Below are positions 50,101 through 59,315 of a DNA stretch of 64,000 nt, piece by piece; positions within the stretch are counted from its first letter, which is position 1, and each line of letters opens with the position of its first letter. Origin of the DNA: Onthophagus taurus (Eukaryota > Arthropoda > Insecta > Coleoptera > Scarabaeidae); contig NC_091968.1 in NCBI RefSeq assembly GCF_036711975.1, positions 4,092,001 through 4,156,000 of the forward strand, in the 5' to 3' direction. Both the position numbers and the translations under genes were made by a program. Under the pieces are notes generated by a model, which did no database searches, was not told the origin of the DNA, and saw only the letters and a program-made list of their open reading frames with translations.

Positions 50101-52291
50101 CATGCGGTTTTATATATACTTAGAAGCCACTCTTTTCCTTTTATTCCCTAATATTTTACCATCTCCGGATCTATCTTGTCTTTGCAGCAAGCCTTGTCTG
50201 TTTTCATCTTCATCATTGCCTCCCCTAATTCTTGCATTGTTATCTCTTCAGTTGCTATGTCTATAATGTCTTCCCTTATCTCATCTTCTCTTCCTTCCTC
50301 CATGTTTGTGTCCGTTTTCCGTCCTTGAAGTTTTCTGCATAAAAATCCGCCCATATGTCCAGAATTTTATTTGTAGTTGTCTTTATATCGTTGTTTTTAT
50401 CTTTGACGGCTTTTATTTATTTCCTTTGATCTCCCTTTAGTTTTCTTATTTAATTCCAGAATTTCCTGTTATTCCTCTTTATGCCACCAGTGTGTTCTCT
50501 TTGTCTGATTATTATATTTTCCCATTTCACGCACCTTCATAACTTTATTTCGCATTATCTTTTTAAAAATACTCCACTTTTCTTCCAATGTTAAAAATTC
50601 TCTGTTTGTTCTAGTTTTTGAAATTCGCTGTTTGTTTTTTCTTGGTATTTTAGTCATCCTCCTGTCTTAGTTTATGGATGTTTATTTTCGTGTAGGTTTT
50701 CATCTCTTCTCTTTCGATTTCTATATTATTAGTAGCTGCCTAATTACTAACTAGTCTGTGGTTGGTTCTCATTTCTACTTCAGTCCTTACCTCCTCGACT
50801 CTGTTTTGGAGATTCCAGGTGTATGTGATGTAACCAATAATACTCTTAGCATTCCTTTCTTCCGCCACAAACACGTATTTATCTTGCCTCCTCTGACTCC
50901 ACATAGTGTTTTCAATCAATAAGTTGTTTATTTAACAAAATTCCAGCATTCCTTGATCCCCATATTCTCCTATACTACCTCCTCCCTTGTGTATATCATT
51001 ACCTATTTTCACATTCCAGTCTCTCATTATAAATTCTCTGGATTTATCCAAGGTTTTCTGCAGACTTGAGTAAAAATCTCGTATTTCTTCTTCTTCTGTT
51101 CCTTCTGTTGGTGCGTAGATTTGAATTATATTCACTTTTCTGTTTAGGTCAATTCCCAATTCCAGAATTCTTGAATTTACTGGTGCATACTTATTTACTT
51201 TTTTATTTAGTTCCCCTGTTATAATTATTCCTACTCCCTCCTTGCTCCAAGTATTTCCTTGGACTCCTGAAAAGCATAGACTATAATTGTTTGATAATTG
51301 TCCCTTCCCTTCTTTTTCGCTTCACCAATTCCTATTATTTCTATCCCAAACCTCTCCATCTCCTCCATTATTTTTCTTTCCTTTCCTGTTATCTATATTC
51401 TATATTTCTGTCTCTATATTCCTGCCATTTTCATCCTCAGTAAAGTCTCCTCTTCTTTCTACACTTAGTTTTTTGAATTTATAGGGCGTTATTTTTATTA
51501 AACGTACTATTAGGGTACTTAATGCTGCTAAAATCGACAGATTAGTTTTTAAATTATTCCAAACAAGCAGGGTAGTTTACCTCCTAAATACCTCAGATAT
51601 ATGTGTGATACATCAATGAAAAGATCCTTAAAAGTGAATATCACCCTTATAACTTACCCCAAGGGCTTTATTAGCACGTATAAAAAAATACGTAAATCTT
51701 ACAACAAAATCGGCGAGGGACAGTTATAAGAGAGCCTTTTTCCCAACCTTTCAGCAATTTAAATTACATTAAAACTAAAAATATTTTCAATTTTAGGAGT
51801 TTGTAGAAATGTACGCAGATTTCCTATTAAATAAATCAGTCGAAAAACAATTTCGTGCCTTTTATAAAGGCTTCCAAATGGTAACTGATGAGTCACCATT
51901 AGAGTTACTGTTCCGTCCGGAAGAAGTCGAATTATTAATATGTGGTAGTAAAACGTTCAATTTCAACAGTTTGGAGCAAGCAACGGAATACGACGGGGGA
52001 TACACAAGTGATTCGCCGATCATTAAACATTTCTGGTCGGTCGTACACGCGTTCTCGATAGAAGAAAAACGAAAATTATTGCAATTTACGACCGGATCGG
52101 ATCGAGTCCCGATCGGGGGATTGAGCAAATTAAAACTGGTCATTGCAAAAAATGGGCCGGATTCGGACCGGTTACCAACCGCTCACACGTGTTTCAACGT
52201 GCTTTTATTGCCAGAGTATTCGTCGAAAGAAAAATTGAAAGATCGATTAGTGAAAGCGATCAATTATTATCAAGGTTTTGGTATGTTATAA
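38125..52291 (+). CDS. UBE3A: UBE3A (E6AP) HECT-type E3 ubiquitin ligase
   Basis: Eight exons: 38125-38168, 38398-38581, 38636-38885, 38975-39163, 39217-40205, 44751-45101, 45153-45320 and 51797-52291. All borders are GT/AG and phases match; the sum is 889 codons, close to the human protein. The AZUL zinc domain begins at '[14 protein letters not shown]' and carries '[12 protein letters not shown]'. The C-terminal HECT domain covers the last three exons, with '[11 protein letters not shown]', '[12 protein letters not shown]' and the catalytic cysteine in HTCFN (52190-52192, residue about 857), ending GFGML. It transfers ubiquitin from E2 through that cysteine to substrates. An internal start at 38474 (MKRAAAK) would give a shorter form. 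Introns 5 and 7 are long and full of transposons. A poly-A signal AATAAA lies near 52555. Confidence 0.96.
40253..40345 (+). repeat. Inverted terminal piece of the Penelope-like element
   Basis: The sequence from AAGTTAGGAGATAAGTAAT through CTTGGAACTAGTTTCG and CATACTAAGAT recurs in inverted orientation at about 44620-44715, at the start of the minus-strand Penelope-like fragment. The two copies bracket 4.3 kb of intron 5. Confidence 0.7.
40623..41896. mobile_element. Foldback element with repeated CRE palindromes
   Basis: It begins TA-CAGGGTGTACAAAAAG and ends near CACCTG-TA. An inner inverted repeat spans 40777-41818. It contains internal repeated modules GGGCGGAGCTTATACCGACT and CCTAAGCCTTGACGTCACAG in both orientations, three to four each. 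There is no coding potential. It lies in UBE3A intron 5. Confidence 0.75.
41901..42500 (+). mobile_element. Left end of a TA-type DNA transposon
   Basis: TA-CAGTGTCCGCCAAAAAGTC starts directly after the foldback element, the two sharing TATA at the border. Sequence of this character (terminal repeat plus AT-rich leader) continues to about 42450. I recognise no transposase, and no matching right end is visible. Confidence 0.4.
42544..43224 (-). mobile_element. PIF/Harbinger-type element, truncated
   Basis: Ends GGGTTTGCAT and ATGCAAACCC are exact complements. The minus strand encodes an intact 118-codon ORF (42755-43111) that matches only the N-terminal part of Harbinger transposases ('[14 protein letters not shown]', '[17 protein letters not shown]', 'TLRFLATG'). 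The catalytic DDE part is absent. A second CAAACCCTAGCGTGTA word near 42586 duplicates the right end. No clear 3-bp target duplication was seen. Confidence 0.7.
43260..43714 (+). mobile_element. Truncated mariner, same family as 24883-27765
   Basis: The plus strand encodes '[12 protein letters not shown]' and later catalytic-end remnants with frameshifts. It ends with ATCGCCTATATCCGC and the TA-flanked terminal repeat CACACTG at 43714. The 5' half is missing. It lies in UBE3A intron 5. Confidence 0.75.
43740..44715 (-). mobile_element. Penelope-like retroelement fragment
   Basis: The minus strand 44255-44554 encodes an RT palm segment '[20 protein letters not shown]', the form seen in Penelope-like elements rather than LINEs or LTR elements. 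Downstream frames (43740-44250) contain a decayed cysteine-containing tail. The 5' end at 44620-44715 has an inverted partner at 40253-40345. Stops and frameshifts are present. Confidence 0.72.
45390..48480 (+). mobile_element. LINE with endonuclease and RT remnants (plus-strand arm)
   Basis: Begins near ACAGCGATAGTATGGACT, with a 5' UTR of about 400 bp. The frames encode an endonuclease ('[12 protein letters not shown]', '[14 protein letters not shown]', 'MRDWNARI'), the RT start ('[15 protein letters not shown]', 'DEQAAYRG'), the RT core ('[12 protein letters not shown]', '[13 protein letters not shown]', YADD at about 47827), and a C-terminus ('[13 protein letters not shown]', 'RGRPRKKW'). 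Several frameshifts and a 124-bp MITE at 47290 break it. Clade not assigned. It lies in UBE3A intron 7 and is matched by an inverted copy at 49555-51700. Confidence 0.85.
47290..47414. mobile_element. Small MITE inside the LINE
   Basis: The ends TTACTACCATCTT and AAGATGGTAGTAA are exact complements 13 bp long around about 100 bp of non-coding sequence. It interrupts the LINE coding frame just after 'AAYRGS'. The superfamily is undetermined because the target duplication is unclear. Confidence 0.75.
49150..49530 (-). mobile_element. Internal-deletion derivative of the intron-7 LINE
   Basis: On the minus strand it starts with ACAGCGAAAGTATGGCCT, matching the 5' end of the LINE at 45390, and follows its 5' UTR to about the GGCGGCATTAAGTACC word. 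It then passes into sequence like the 3' tail of that LINE at 48440-48490 (CCCTGCGAA...GTAAAATAGA.AACCCTTTT). Nothing of the coding region remains. Confidence 0.6.
49555..51700 (-). mobile_element. LINE, minus-strand arm of the inverted pair
   Basis: Same LINE as 45390-48480, reversed. It holds the 5' UTR (51435-51700), endonuclease ('[14 protein letters not shown]', 50932-51159), linker (50148-50657) and C-terminal tail (49530-49748). Between about 49895 and 49915 the sequence jumps from the 'DEQAAY' point to 'YEYLGSI', so the RT catalytic core is deleted. It ends at a TA dinucleotide run (49531-49552). Confidence 0.85.
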
Positions 52292-52747
52292 TAAACGTGA
52301 AAGAAATGTGTCGAGTTTTCGTTGTGTGTACATAAAGAGACAGTACAGACACGTTCTTTTATTAATTTTCACCGCTCACTATTAAGTTTACGTTTCTTTC
52401 TTTCACTGTATGTTCTTTATGAACTAATTATTGTGTATGGTTAAAAAAAAAATTGGAGTCATAAAAAACATGATTAATAATTAAGTTGTTTTTTCAATCT
52501 GTGACTGTTTTCTTCTATTTTTTTTAGGTCTGTAATAACTGAGTTTTTTTTGTAAATAAATCATATTTGGTCACAAATAATAATTCATTTTCCTATAATT
52601 ATTTGTGAAAAGTGATTTGGAATTTTATTCATGGAAAGTGAGATTTTATGCTTTAATTAAATTATACCAGGATTGAATGAAATAAGAAAGGTAAGTTAAA
52701 AATGATAAAGTAATTAATTAGAAATAAAATTTCTAAAAAAATCCTTT

Positions 52748-53633
52748 TTATTTACAATAACGATCCGCTTTCATTTTACTCCTTCGATCTAATAATGTCT
52801 CGTGCAAAGTCCCATCCACTTTAGCTTTATCCAACTCTTTTTTATCATTGGGATTAATGCGCATTCTCTTATCTTGAAACTTTTGAAATTTTTTAATATA
52901 ATTTACCTCAATTTGGGCCAAACTTCCTTGTTCTTCCACTGGAACATCTTTCATTGGGTTCACCTCCTTTGTAGTTTGCGATCGTATTTGTACCATATTC
53001 TTTTCAGACGCTTTCTTATCATCAGCAACCACATTATCGTCATCATCCAAAGATAAAAAACATTCATTCGAACCTTGCAGAGCCAATTTACCTTCCTGTG
53101 CAATATAAAAAAGGTATAGATGAATTTAAAAAAAAATTATACATACCTGAAAAACAGGTTCCCATTGTTCCATAGCCCCAATTGCATCAGACCTTCCTGT
53201 AACTTTCCCATCTTTTTCTACTCTCAAATATTTATTATAACCCGATTTCAAAGCAAGTTGACGTTCATTTATTGGAACTGCTGTAAGTATTTCTTCAGGT
53301 GCTGGTCCATCACCCTCATCGTGCGGGGCTCCTAAAGTAAAAAGTCCATTGTCTAAAGCACGCACGTAGGTATGTTTTCCAAATTCAATTGCTACGGCTC
53401 CGTTTAAATCATCAAATTTTGTTGCTTTCCACCAATTACCATGCTCGATAGCGTCTTGATCAATTTTTGGGACATCCTCTTGTTTTTTGTGTTTGTGTTT
53501 ACGCTTTTTACCTCTTTTGTGAAAAGAAAATACAATAATTTTAAGTCAAATTTTTTTGAGGTTAGGTTACTTACTTTTGCTTTTCTCCTTTTAATACGAG
53601 TTTTCCAGGACGTACTTTATCATATTCGGACAT
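52748..53633 (-). CDS. FRG1: FRG1 homologue (nuclear RNA-processing/actin-bundling protein)
   Basis: Three exons on the minus strand: 53575-53633, 53147-53513 and 52748-53095, GT/AG borders, phases matching; 257 residues versus 258 in human FRG1. The N-terminus MSEYDKVRPGKLVLKGE is followed by a Lys-rich nuclear signal (KKRKKHKHKK). The fascin-like core carries 'RALDNGLFTLGAPH', 'ALKSGYNKYL' and 'SDAIGAMEQWEPVFQ'. The C-terminus 'LHETLLDRRSKMKADRYCK' is nearly identical to vertebrates. In vertebrates it is a nucleolar and Cajal-body protein linked to splicing and F-actin. It converges on UBE3A, with stops 456 bp apart. A possible poly-A signal (TTTATT on the plus strand) is at 52624. Two tandem 5' copies lie upstream. 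Confidence 0.96.
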
Positions 53634-53991
53634 TCCTTATTATTTTTTTAACTAATTTAAAAGATTTAATAATTATTTTGACCGATAAAGATTACTTTTA
53701 TTATTATTGCGATAATAGATTCAAGTTAGGTTATGTCGGTAAAGTAGAAACAAGTTAAATCGGTAATTTGAGGTTGTTTTTAAAATTTTAGATTCTTTTA
53801 ACGAAAATATTAAAATAAATTCCCTTTTTTCATGTTTATCTGTTTTTAATCACTGTCTTTAAGTTACTTCACATTGTGGTTTGTAGTTTATTCGACTAAT
53901 TGTAAGAGTTTTATTTAATAAAACGACGAAAAAGGTACAATTCCTTGTAAAAAAAAATAATAAGATTATATTCCATATTGTTATATAATTG

Positions 53992-54443
53992 TTCCATAGC
54001 CCCAATTGCATCAGACCTTCCTGTAACTTTCCCATCTTTTTCCACCCTCAAATATTTATTATAACCCGATTTCAAAGCAAGTTGACATTCATTTAATGGA
54101 ACTGCTGTAAATTTTCTTCAGGCGCTGGTCTTTCACCTTCATCGTGCGAGGCTCCTAAAATCCATTACCTAAAGAGCGCACATAGGTGTGTTTTCCAAAT
54201 TCAATTGCTACGGCTCCATTTAAATCATTAAATTTCGTTACTTGCCAACAATTACCATGCTCGATAGTGTCTTGATCAATTTTTGGGACATCCTCTTGCT
54301 TTTTATGTTTGTGCTTACGCTTTTCATCTCTTTTGTGAAAAGAAAATACAATAATTTTAAGTAAAAAATTTTTGAGGTTAGGTTACTTACTTTTCTCCTT
54401 TTAATACGAGTTTTTCAAGACGTACTTTATCATATTCGGACAT
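53992..54443 (-). pseudogene. FRG1 5' duplicate, copy 1
   Basis: A tandem copy of FRG1 from within exon 2 (starting at the MEQWEP codons) through exon 1 and its upstream region. The exon-2 part has small deletions that break the frame. Exon 1 (54391-54443) is intact: ATG, MSEYDKVR, a 6-bp in-frame deletion before the donor GTAAGT, and the same final phase as the true exon 1. There is no exon 3. It could act as an alternative promoter and first exon. Confidence 0.85.
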
Positions 54444-54798
54444 GCCTTATTAATTTTTTAACTAATTTAAAAAGATTTAATAATTATTTTGACCGATAAA
54501 GATTATTTTTATTATTATTGCGATAATAGATTCAATTTAGGTTATGTCGGTAAAGTAGAAGCAAGTTAAATCGGTAATTTGAGGTTGTTTTTAAAATTTT
54601 AGATTTAACGAAAATATTAAAACAAAACCCCCTTTTTCATGTTTATCTATTTTTAATCACTGTCTTTAAGTTATTTCACATTGTGGTTTGTAGTTTATTC
54701 GACTTAAGAGTCTTATTTAATAAAACGACGAAAAAGGTAAAGGTACAAATCCTTGTAAAAAAAAATAATAAGATTATATTATTGTATCGAGAATTCTT

Positions 54799-55243
54799 CC
54801 ATTGTTCCATAGCCCCAATTGCATCAGACCTTCCTGTAACTTCTCAACCCTCAAATATTTATTATAACCCGATTTCAAAGCATGTTGACATTAATTTAAT
54901 GGAACCACTGTAAGTTTTTTTCAGGTGCTGATCCTTCACTTTCATCGTGCGGGGCTCCTAAAATAAAAGTCTATTATCTAAAGCGCGCACTTAAGTGTAT
55001 TTTCCAAATTCAATTGCTACAGCTCCATTTAAATCATCAAATTTCGTTCCTTTCCATCAATTACCATGCTCGATAGCGTCTTGATCAATTTTTGGGACAT
55101 CTTCTTGTTTTTTATAGTATTTTTTACCTCTTTTGTGAAAAGAAAATACAATAATTTTAAGTGAAATTTTTTTGAGGTTAGGTTATTCACTTTTCCCCTT
55201 TTAATACGCGTTTTCCAGGGCGTACTTTATCATATTCGGACAT
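54799..55243 (-). pseudogene. FRG1 5' duplicate, copy 2
   Basis: Second tandem copy with the same extent as copy 1 and more decay in the exon-2 part. Exon 1 (55191-55243) still has an ATG and open frame of the same length and phase, but the donor has changed to GTGAAT. The unit including upstream sequence is about 810 bp, so the true gene plus two copies form three tandem 5' regions. Confidence 0.85.
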
Positions 55244-55249
55244 TCCTTA

Positions 55250-56055
55250 TTAATTTTAACTAATTTAAATAGATTTAATAATTATTTTGACCGATAAAGA
55301 TTATTTTTATTATTTTTCCTGAAAACACAGTCAAGTTAGGTTATGTCGGTAAAGTAGAAACAAGCTAAATCGGTAATTTGAGGTTAATTTCCAAAATTTA
55401 GATTTTTTTAACTAAAATATTAAAACAAAGCCCTTTTTTCATGTTTATTTGTTTTTCATCATTGTCTTTAAGTTACTTCACATTGTGGTTTGTAGTTTAT
55501 TCGACTAAGAGTCTTATTTAACAAAAGGACGAAAAAGGTAAAGGTACAATTCCTTGTAAAAAAAATAATAAGATTAAAGATTAAATTATTGTATCGAGAA
55601 ATGACGATTCATTTTTGCGTTTTTTTTATCACGACGAGAGATCTAAGGCAAAGGGAGAGAGGAGGAAAGGGTTGCCCTTGAGGGCTGGGACCGTGGCACA
55701 GAAGGAAACCGTAGATAGAGGAAATTAAATTGTAAACTAATTTAACAAAAAATATATAAACGAGGAATCAGTGGTTTCTTAATGTTAAAATTGATGATAA
55801 TACAACTATAGCCGGTGTTATTATTATTAAATTACTTTTTTTGCTTGTTTGCTGTTTGTTGTAGAACCCGTCTTGTATATTTTTATTTATTTATTCGGTG
55901 TAGTAGTAGTACGGTTTTGTCGCAGTTGGATGCACAGATGGTGGAACGCGGAGCACTCAAAACTCGCTACCCCCTTTGCCGGAGACCGTGACGCGATGAT
56001 ACGACACATTTAAGTAATTAGTTAGGTAAGTCCATTGATGGCACACAAAACGTGC
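55250..56055. other. Upstream part of FRG1 copy 2 and DCUN1D4 3' flank
   Basis: 55250-55600 is the duplicated FRG1 upstream sequence. 55600-56055 is not repeated and probably includes the DCUN1D4 3' UTR on the minus strand; TTTATT at 55882-55887 could be its poly-A signal read in reverse. A purine-rich, more GC-rich tract lies at 55630-55730. No gene was recognised. Confidence 0.45.
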
Positions 56056-56060
56056 GCGAC

Positions 56061-58042
56061 TCAACTAATATCAGACTTATCTCGAGACGCTTTCAACCAT
56101 TCTACAAACTCATCCAACATTACTGGCCCTAAAACGAGTGTTTTAGAAAATGTTTAAAAATATAATTAAAAAATTGGGATACTTACATGCTCCATCTACA
56201 TCATAATTGGATAAGTCTATATTGATAGTACGCGAAAATTCCAATATATTACACCACTGATCCTTATTGATCACCTTGTACTTGCTCTGTTCGAGAAACT
56301 GGCTAAATTGGGCGTATAGCGGCCAATGTTTGCCCAAGAGCAACTGAAGCATAGCTTTGGCCGTTTCCATATCCATGCTGCGTTGATCTTTATCTCGAGC
56401 AAAATCGTACGCGTACCGATAAATCGCCTTAAACGAATGCTGATCATTTAGCATACAGCGTAACTGTTCGAGACGACCCTGAAGCTTTTGGATTGAATCG
56501 CACTGAAGATCCGTCAAGCCTCGAACCCACTCCTCCTGACTAAAAAAACCCATCTGCCGCGCCTGCATCCGATACGCCAATACCAGCATGACGACGTTTT
56601 CCGGTTCGACGCCAATATCCTCGCAAAATTTCTCCATACCCTCGGGGCCCAATACTTCCGGTTCATCAGGACATGTGTACTCTCGAAACCATGTCAGGCA
56701 CTTTTTCTGGCTGAATGAAGAGACCTCGTCCAATCGTGAATATCTTCGAGAACTAAAAATTAAAAAGGAATTTTTGATCCACCCTGTACATACATCAATA
56801 AAAATTACACATTTGAGGTCTACTTGTCATTATTTTATTCATAAATTTTAACCTAAATCTTAATTGTTAATAAAAACGACAACGAAATGAATAATATTTT
56901 ACTAAAAAATATTAAAAGAAATTTTTGATTCACCCTGTATATCAATAAAAATGACACATTTGTGGTTATGTTTATTTGTCATTATTCTATTCATAAATTT
57001 TAACCTAAATCTTAATTGTGAATAAAAACGACAAGAAAATAAATAACATTTTACTAAAAAATATTAAAAGAAATTTTTGATTCACCCTGTACATCAATAA
57101 AAATGACACATTTGAGGTTATGTCTACTTGTCATTATTTTATTCATAAATTTTAACCTAAATCTTAATTGTTAATAAAAACGACAACGAAATAAATAATA
57201 TTTTACTAAAAAATATTAAAAGAAATTTTTGATTCACCCTGTACATCAATAAAAATGACACATTTGTGGTTATGTCTATTTGTCATTATTCTATTCATAA
57301 ATTTTAACCTAAATCTTAATTGTTAATAAAAACGACAACGAAATAAATAATATTTTACTAAAAAATATTAAAAGAAATTTTTGATTCACCCTGTACATCA
57401 ATAAAAATGACACATTTGAGGTTATGTCTACTTGTCATTATTTTATTAATAAAATTTCATTAATTTTAACCGAAATCTTAATTGTTAATAAAAACGACAC
57501 CGAAATAAATAAAATTTTACTAAAAAATATGATTATAAAAACCAAATAACGAATATATAAATATGCGACTTGACAAGTCCGAATTTATTTTTAAACCCAG
57601 ACATGAATGAGTTAAATGTAATTTGAGATAATTAATGAATTATTAAAGTGTACTAACCTGTCATCGCCCATTCCTAACCCAAATTAAATGAAAAAATAAG
57701 ATTTTTTTCTCGTTCGATTAATAATTTAAAAGATCACAAACACATCCACAATTACACTCATACAAAAATAACAATGTCCCAAAGCACAGGTAGCACTAAA
57801 AATAGCTTAAGGCATCAACTTCTAACCTAACTTTATCAAACAAAAAAATCACCTAGATATCACTAATTAAAAAATTTAAAAAAAGTTTCTTATCAAATTC
57901 AACTTTGGCATGAGCGAAAAAAAATAAATTTTATAACAATTAATAGTACTTACTTTGTGGAATTGCGTAACCTTTTCGTGGGGTACCTGTCGTCATCGGG
58001 CGCACTCATGTCCGCAGGTGCCCTGCGTTTACTGCGGGGCAT
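56061..58042 (-). CDS. DCUN1D4: DCUN1D4/5-type DCN1-like protein (cullin neddylation co-E3)
   Basis: Minus-strand exons 57954-58042, 56187-56752 and 56061-56128 join in phase to 240 residues. The N-terminus [19 protein letters not shown] with 'TKRLRN' is a basic nuclear-signal type like that of vertebrate DCUN1D4/5. The rest is the PONY/cullin-binding domain: '[20 protein letters not shown]', 'FARDKDQRS', '[15 protein letters not shown]', '[18 protein letters not shown]' and '[11 protein letters not shown]'. The final exon completes a Trp codon split by the intron. It promotes NEDD8 transfer from UBC12 to cullins. A 5' UTR exon 58043-58079 is preceded by an intron 58080-58209 and a GC-richer leader. 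The match is closer to DCUN1D4 than to DCUN1D5, but both are one gene in many insects. Confidence 0.95.
56770..57540. repeat. 152-bp tandem repeat in DCUN1D4 intron 1, five copies
   Basis: The word TTGATTCACCCTGTA recurs near 56774 (variant), 56924, 57076, 57229 and 57380, spaced 150-153 bp. Units also share TCAATAAAAATGACACATTTG and TTTTAACCTAAATCTTAATTG. Copies are very similar to one another. The last unit degenerates after about 57440. Confidence 0.9.
57658..57671 (-). other. DCUN1D4: Possible alternative first coding exon of DCUN1D4
   Basis: On the minus strand ATGGGCGATGACAG is followed by the donor GTTAGT. It supplies MGDD plus two bases of a codon, exactly the phase needed to join exon 2 at 56752. 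It would give a protein lacking the basic N-terminal signal. Fourteen bases could fit by chance. Confidence 0.45.
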
Positions 58043-58209
58043 TTCACCAGAAACTATATCTCGTTTATCAGTAACTAACCTAAAAAACGAATTGAAAAAA
58101 AAAATTATTATTAAAAAACAAGCACGCGATTCATTTTAAAATTCTGCAACGTGTTTTTAATGATTAACTTTATAAAAATTAACAAAACAGTCCAAAAAAT
58201 GGAATTTAC

Positions 58210-58450
58210 CTAAGCTATTTACCCTGTTTGGTGATAATATACCCCTCCCAGCATTGGAACCCCGTCAGGTCGGGTTGAATTTTTAGGAACGGCTCTACTT
58301 TAACCGATCATCCGTGAAGGTGCGGAATGATCGAAAACGATGCAGAAATCGATCGTTTCGACCATAAAATTTCTGGTGGAACCAGCCAGCAGCAGTAGTC
58401 CATAAACGTCTATCAGCTGGTCTATGGCACTTGACCTTGAATCTAGGAAT
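58210..58450 (-). other. Probable DCUN1D4 5' UTR exon, GC-rich and structured
   Basis: It is markedly richer in GC than its surroundings. On the minus strand it ends TAG-GTAAAT (donor at 58209) and its partner acceptor TTTTTTAG lies at 58080. It includes a hairpin CCATAGAC / GTTTATGG near 58400-58430. It was considered as a structured RNA gene, but I recognise no known family. Confidence 0.4.
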
Positions 58451-58454
58451 TTTT

Positions 58455-59315
58455 TACGTTTTCACATTTACATCAAAAATTACTTTTTACAATTTATTTT
58501 TATCGAAATATTTTTTTTAACCACACTAAATTTTATTATAAACATAAAAATTAATATACAAATTAATTTTATATCTCAATTATAAAAAGAAAAAATTTAA
58601 TTCATATTTTTTTAGGTTGGTATTAAGATCATTGAGAGATCTTCACTAATTATTTTATTTATTATATTAATGGGTGAACTTTGGATAATGTTTTAATAAA
58701 TTTTAAATCATTTATTATCTTAATTTTTTAATAAATTAATTATTAGTAAAACGATTTTTATATTTGCGTTGTAATTATGTGGATAAATAGAAAGATCTAT
58801 ATTGATTTTGAGTCAATGGAAGTACACTAGTTGGTATAATAATTATTTATTATTTAATTGTTAATTCTTATTAATTATTTATTTTATTGAATCAAAAGTT
58901 ATAAATTCACAAAATTGAAATAAACAAATAATTTTTTTATACATTAAGTTTTTAAGTTGGCACTATTTTCATTGACAGCTTAATAACATATGTTTATTTT
59001 TCACGGTGTGAGTATTTAAGTGCCTCTATTAGCAATTCTAATGCATTTTCCGTCGAAACATTACAATATTCGTAATTCTACTACTTGATACGTTATTATA
59101 GTGCGAGTTAATTAATTAAAAATAAAAATCCACACGGTTGGTCATCCTGTAAAAATAATAAGGTGGAATGTGAAATCCCTACTTATCTGGCCTTTGTGTT
59201 TTTATCTTATGTTGCGTGTTCAAGTTACGATAAGATCCCAGAAATCTATTGCGTTCATAGAATTCATGTATAATTCGTTACAATTTTAGTGTGTGTTACG
59301 ATTCTTTGATTAATC
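58455..59315. other. Intergenic and likely N4BP2-like promoter
   Basis: Very AT-rich between the divergent DCUN1D4 and N4BP2-like genes. A GTGAGTATTTAAGTGCC stretch at about 59007 and more mixed-composition sequence to 59315 probably form the promoter and 5' UTR. No TATA box is certain. Confidence 0.35.

Noticed and set aside
58220..58450. Known structured RNA gene (RNase P/MRP, SRP, spliceosomal U RNA)
   Set aside because: I could not match any conserved core of these families; 5' UTR is the simpler reading.
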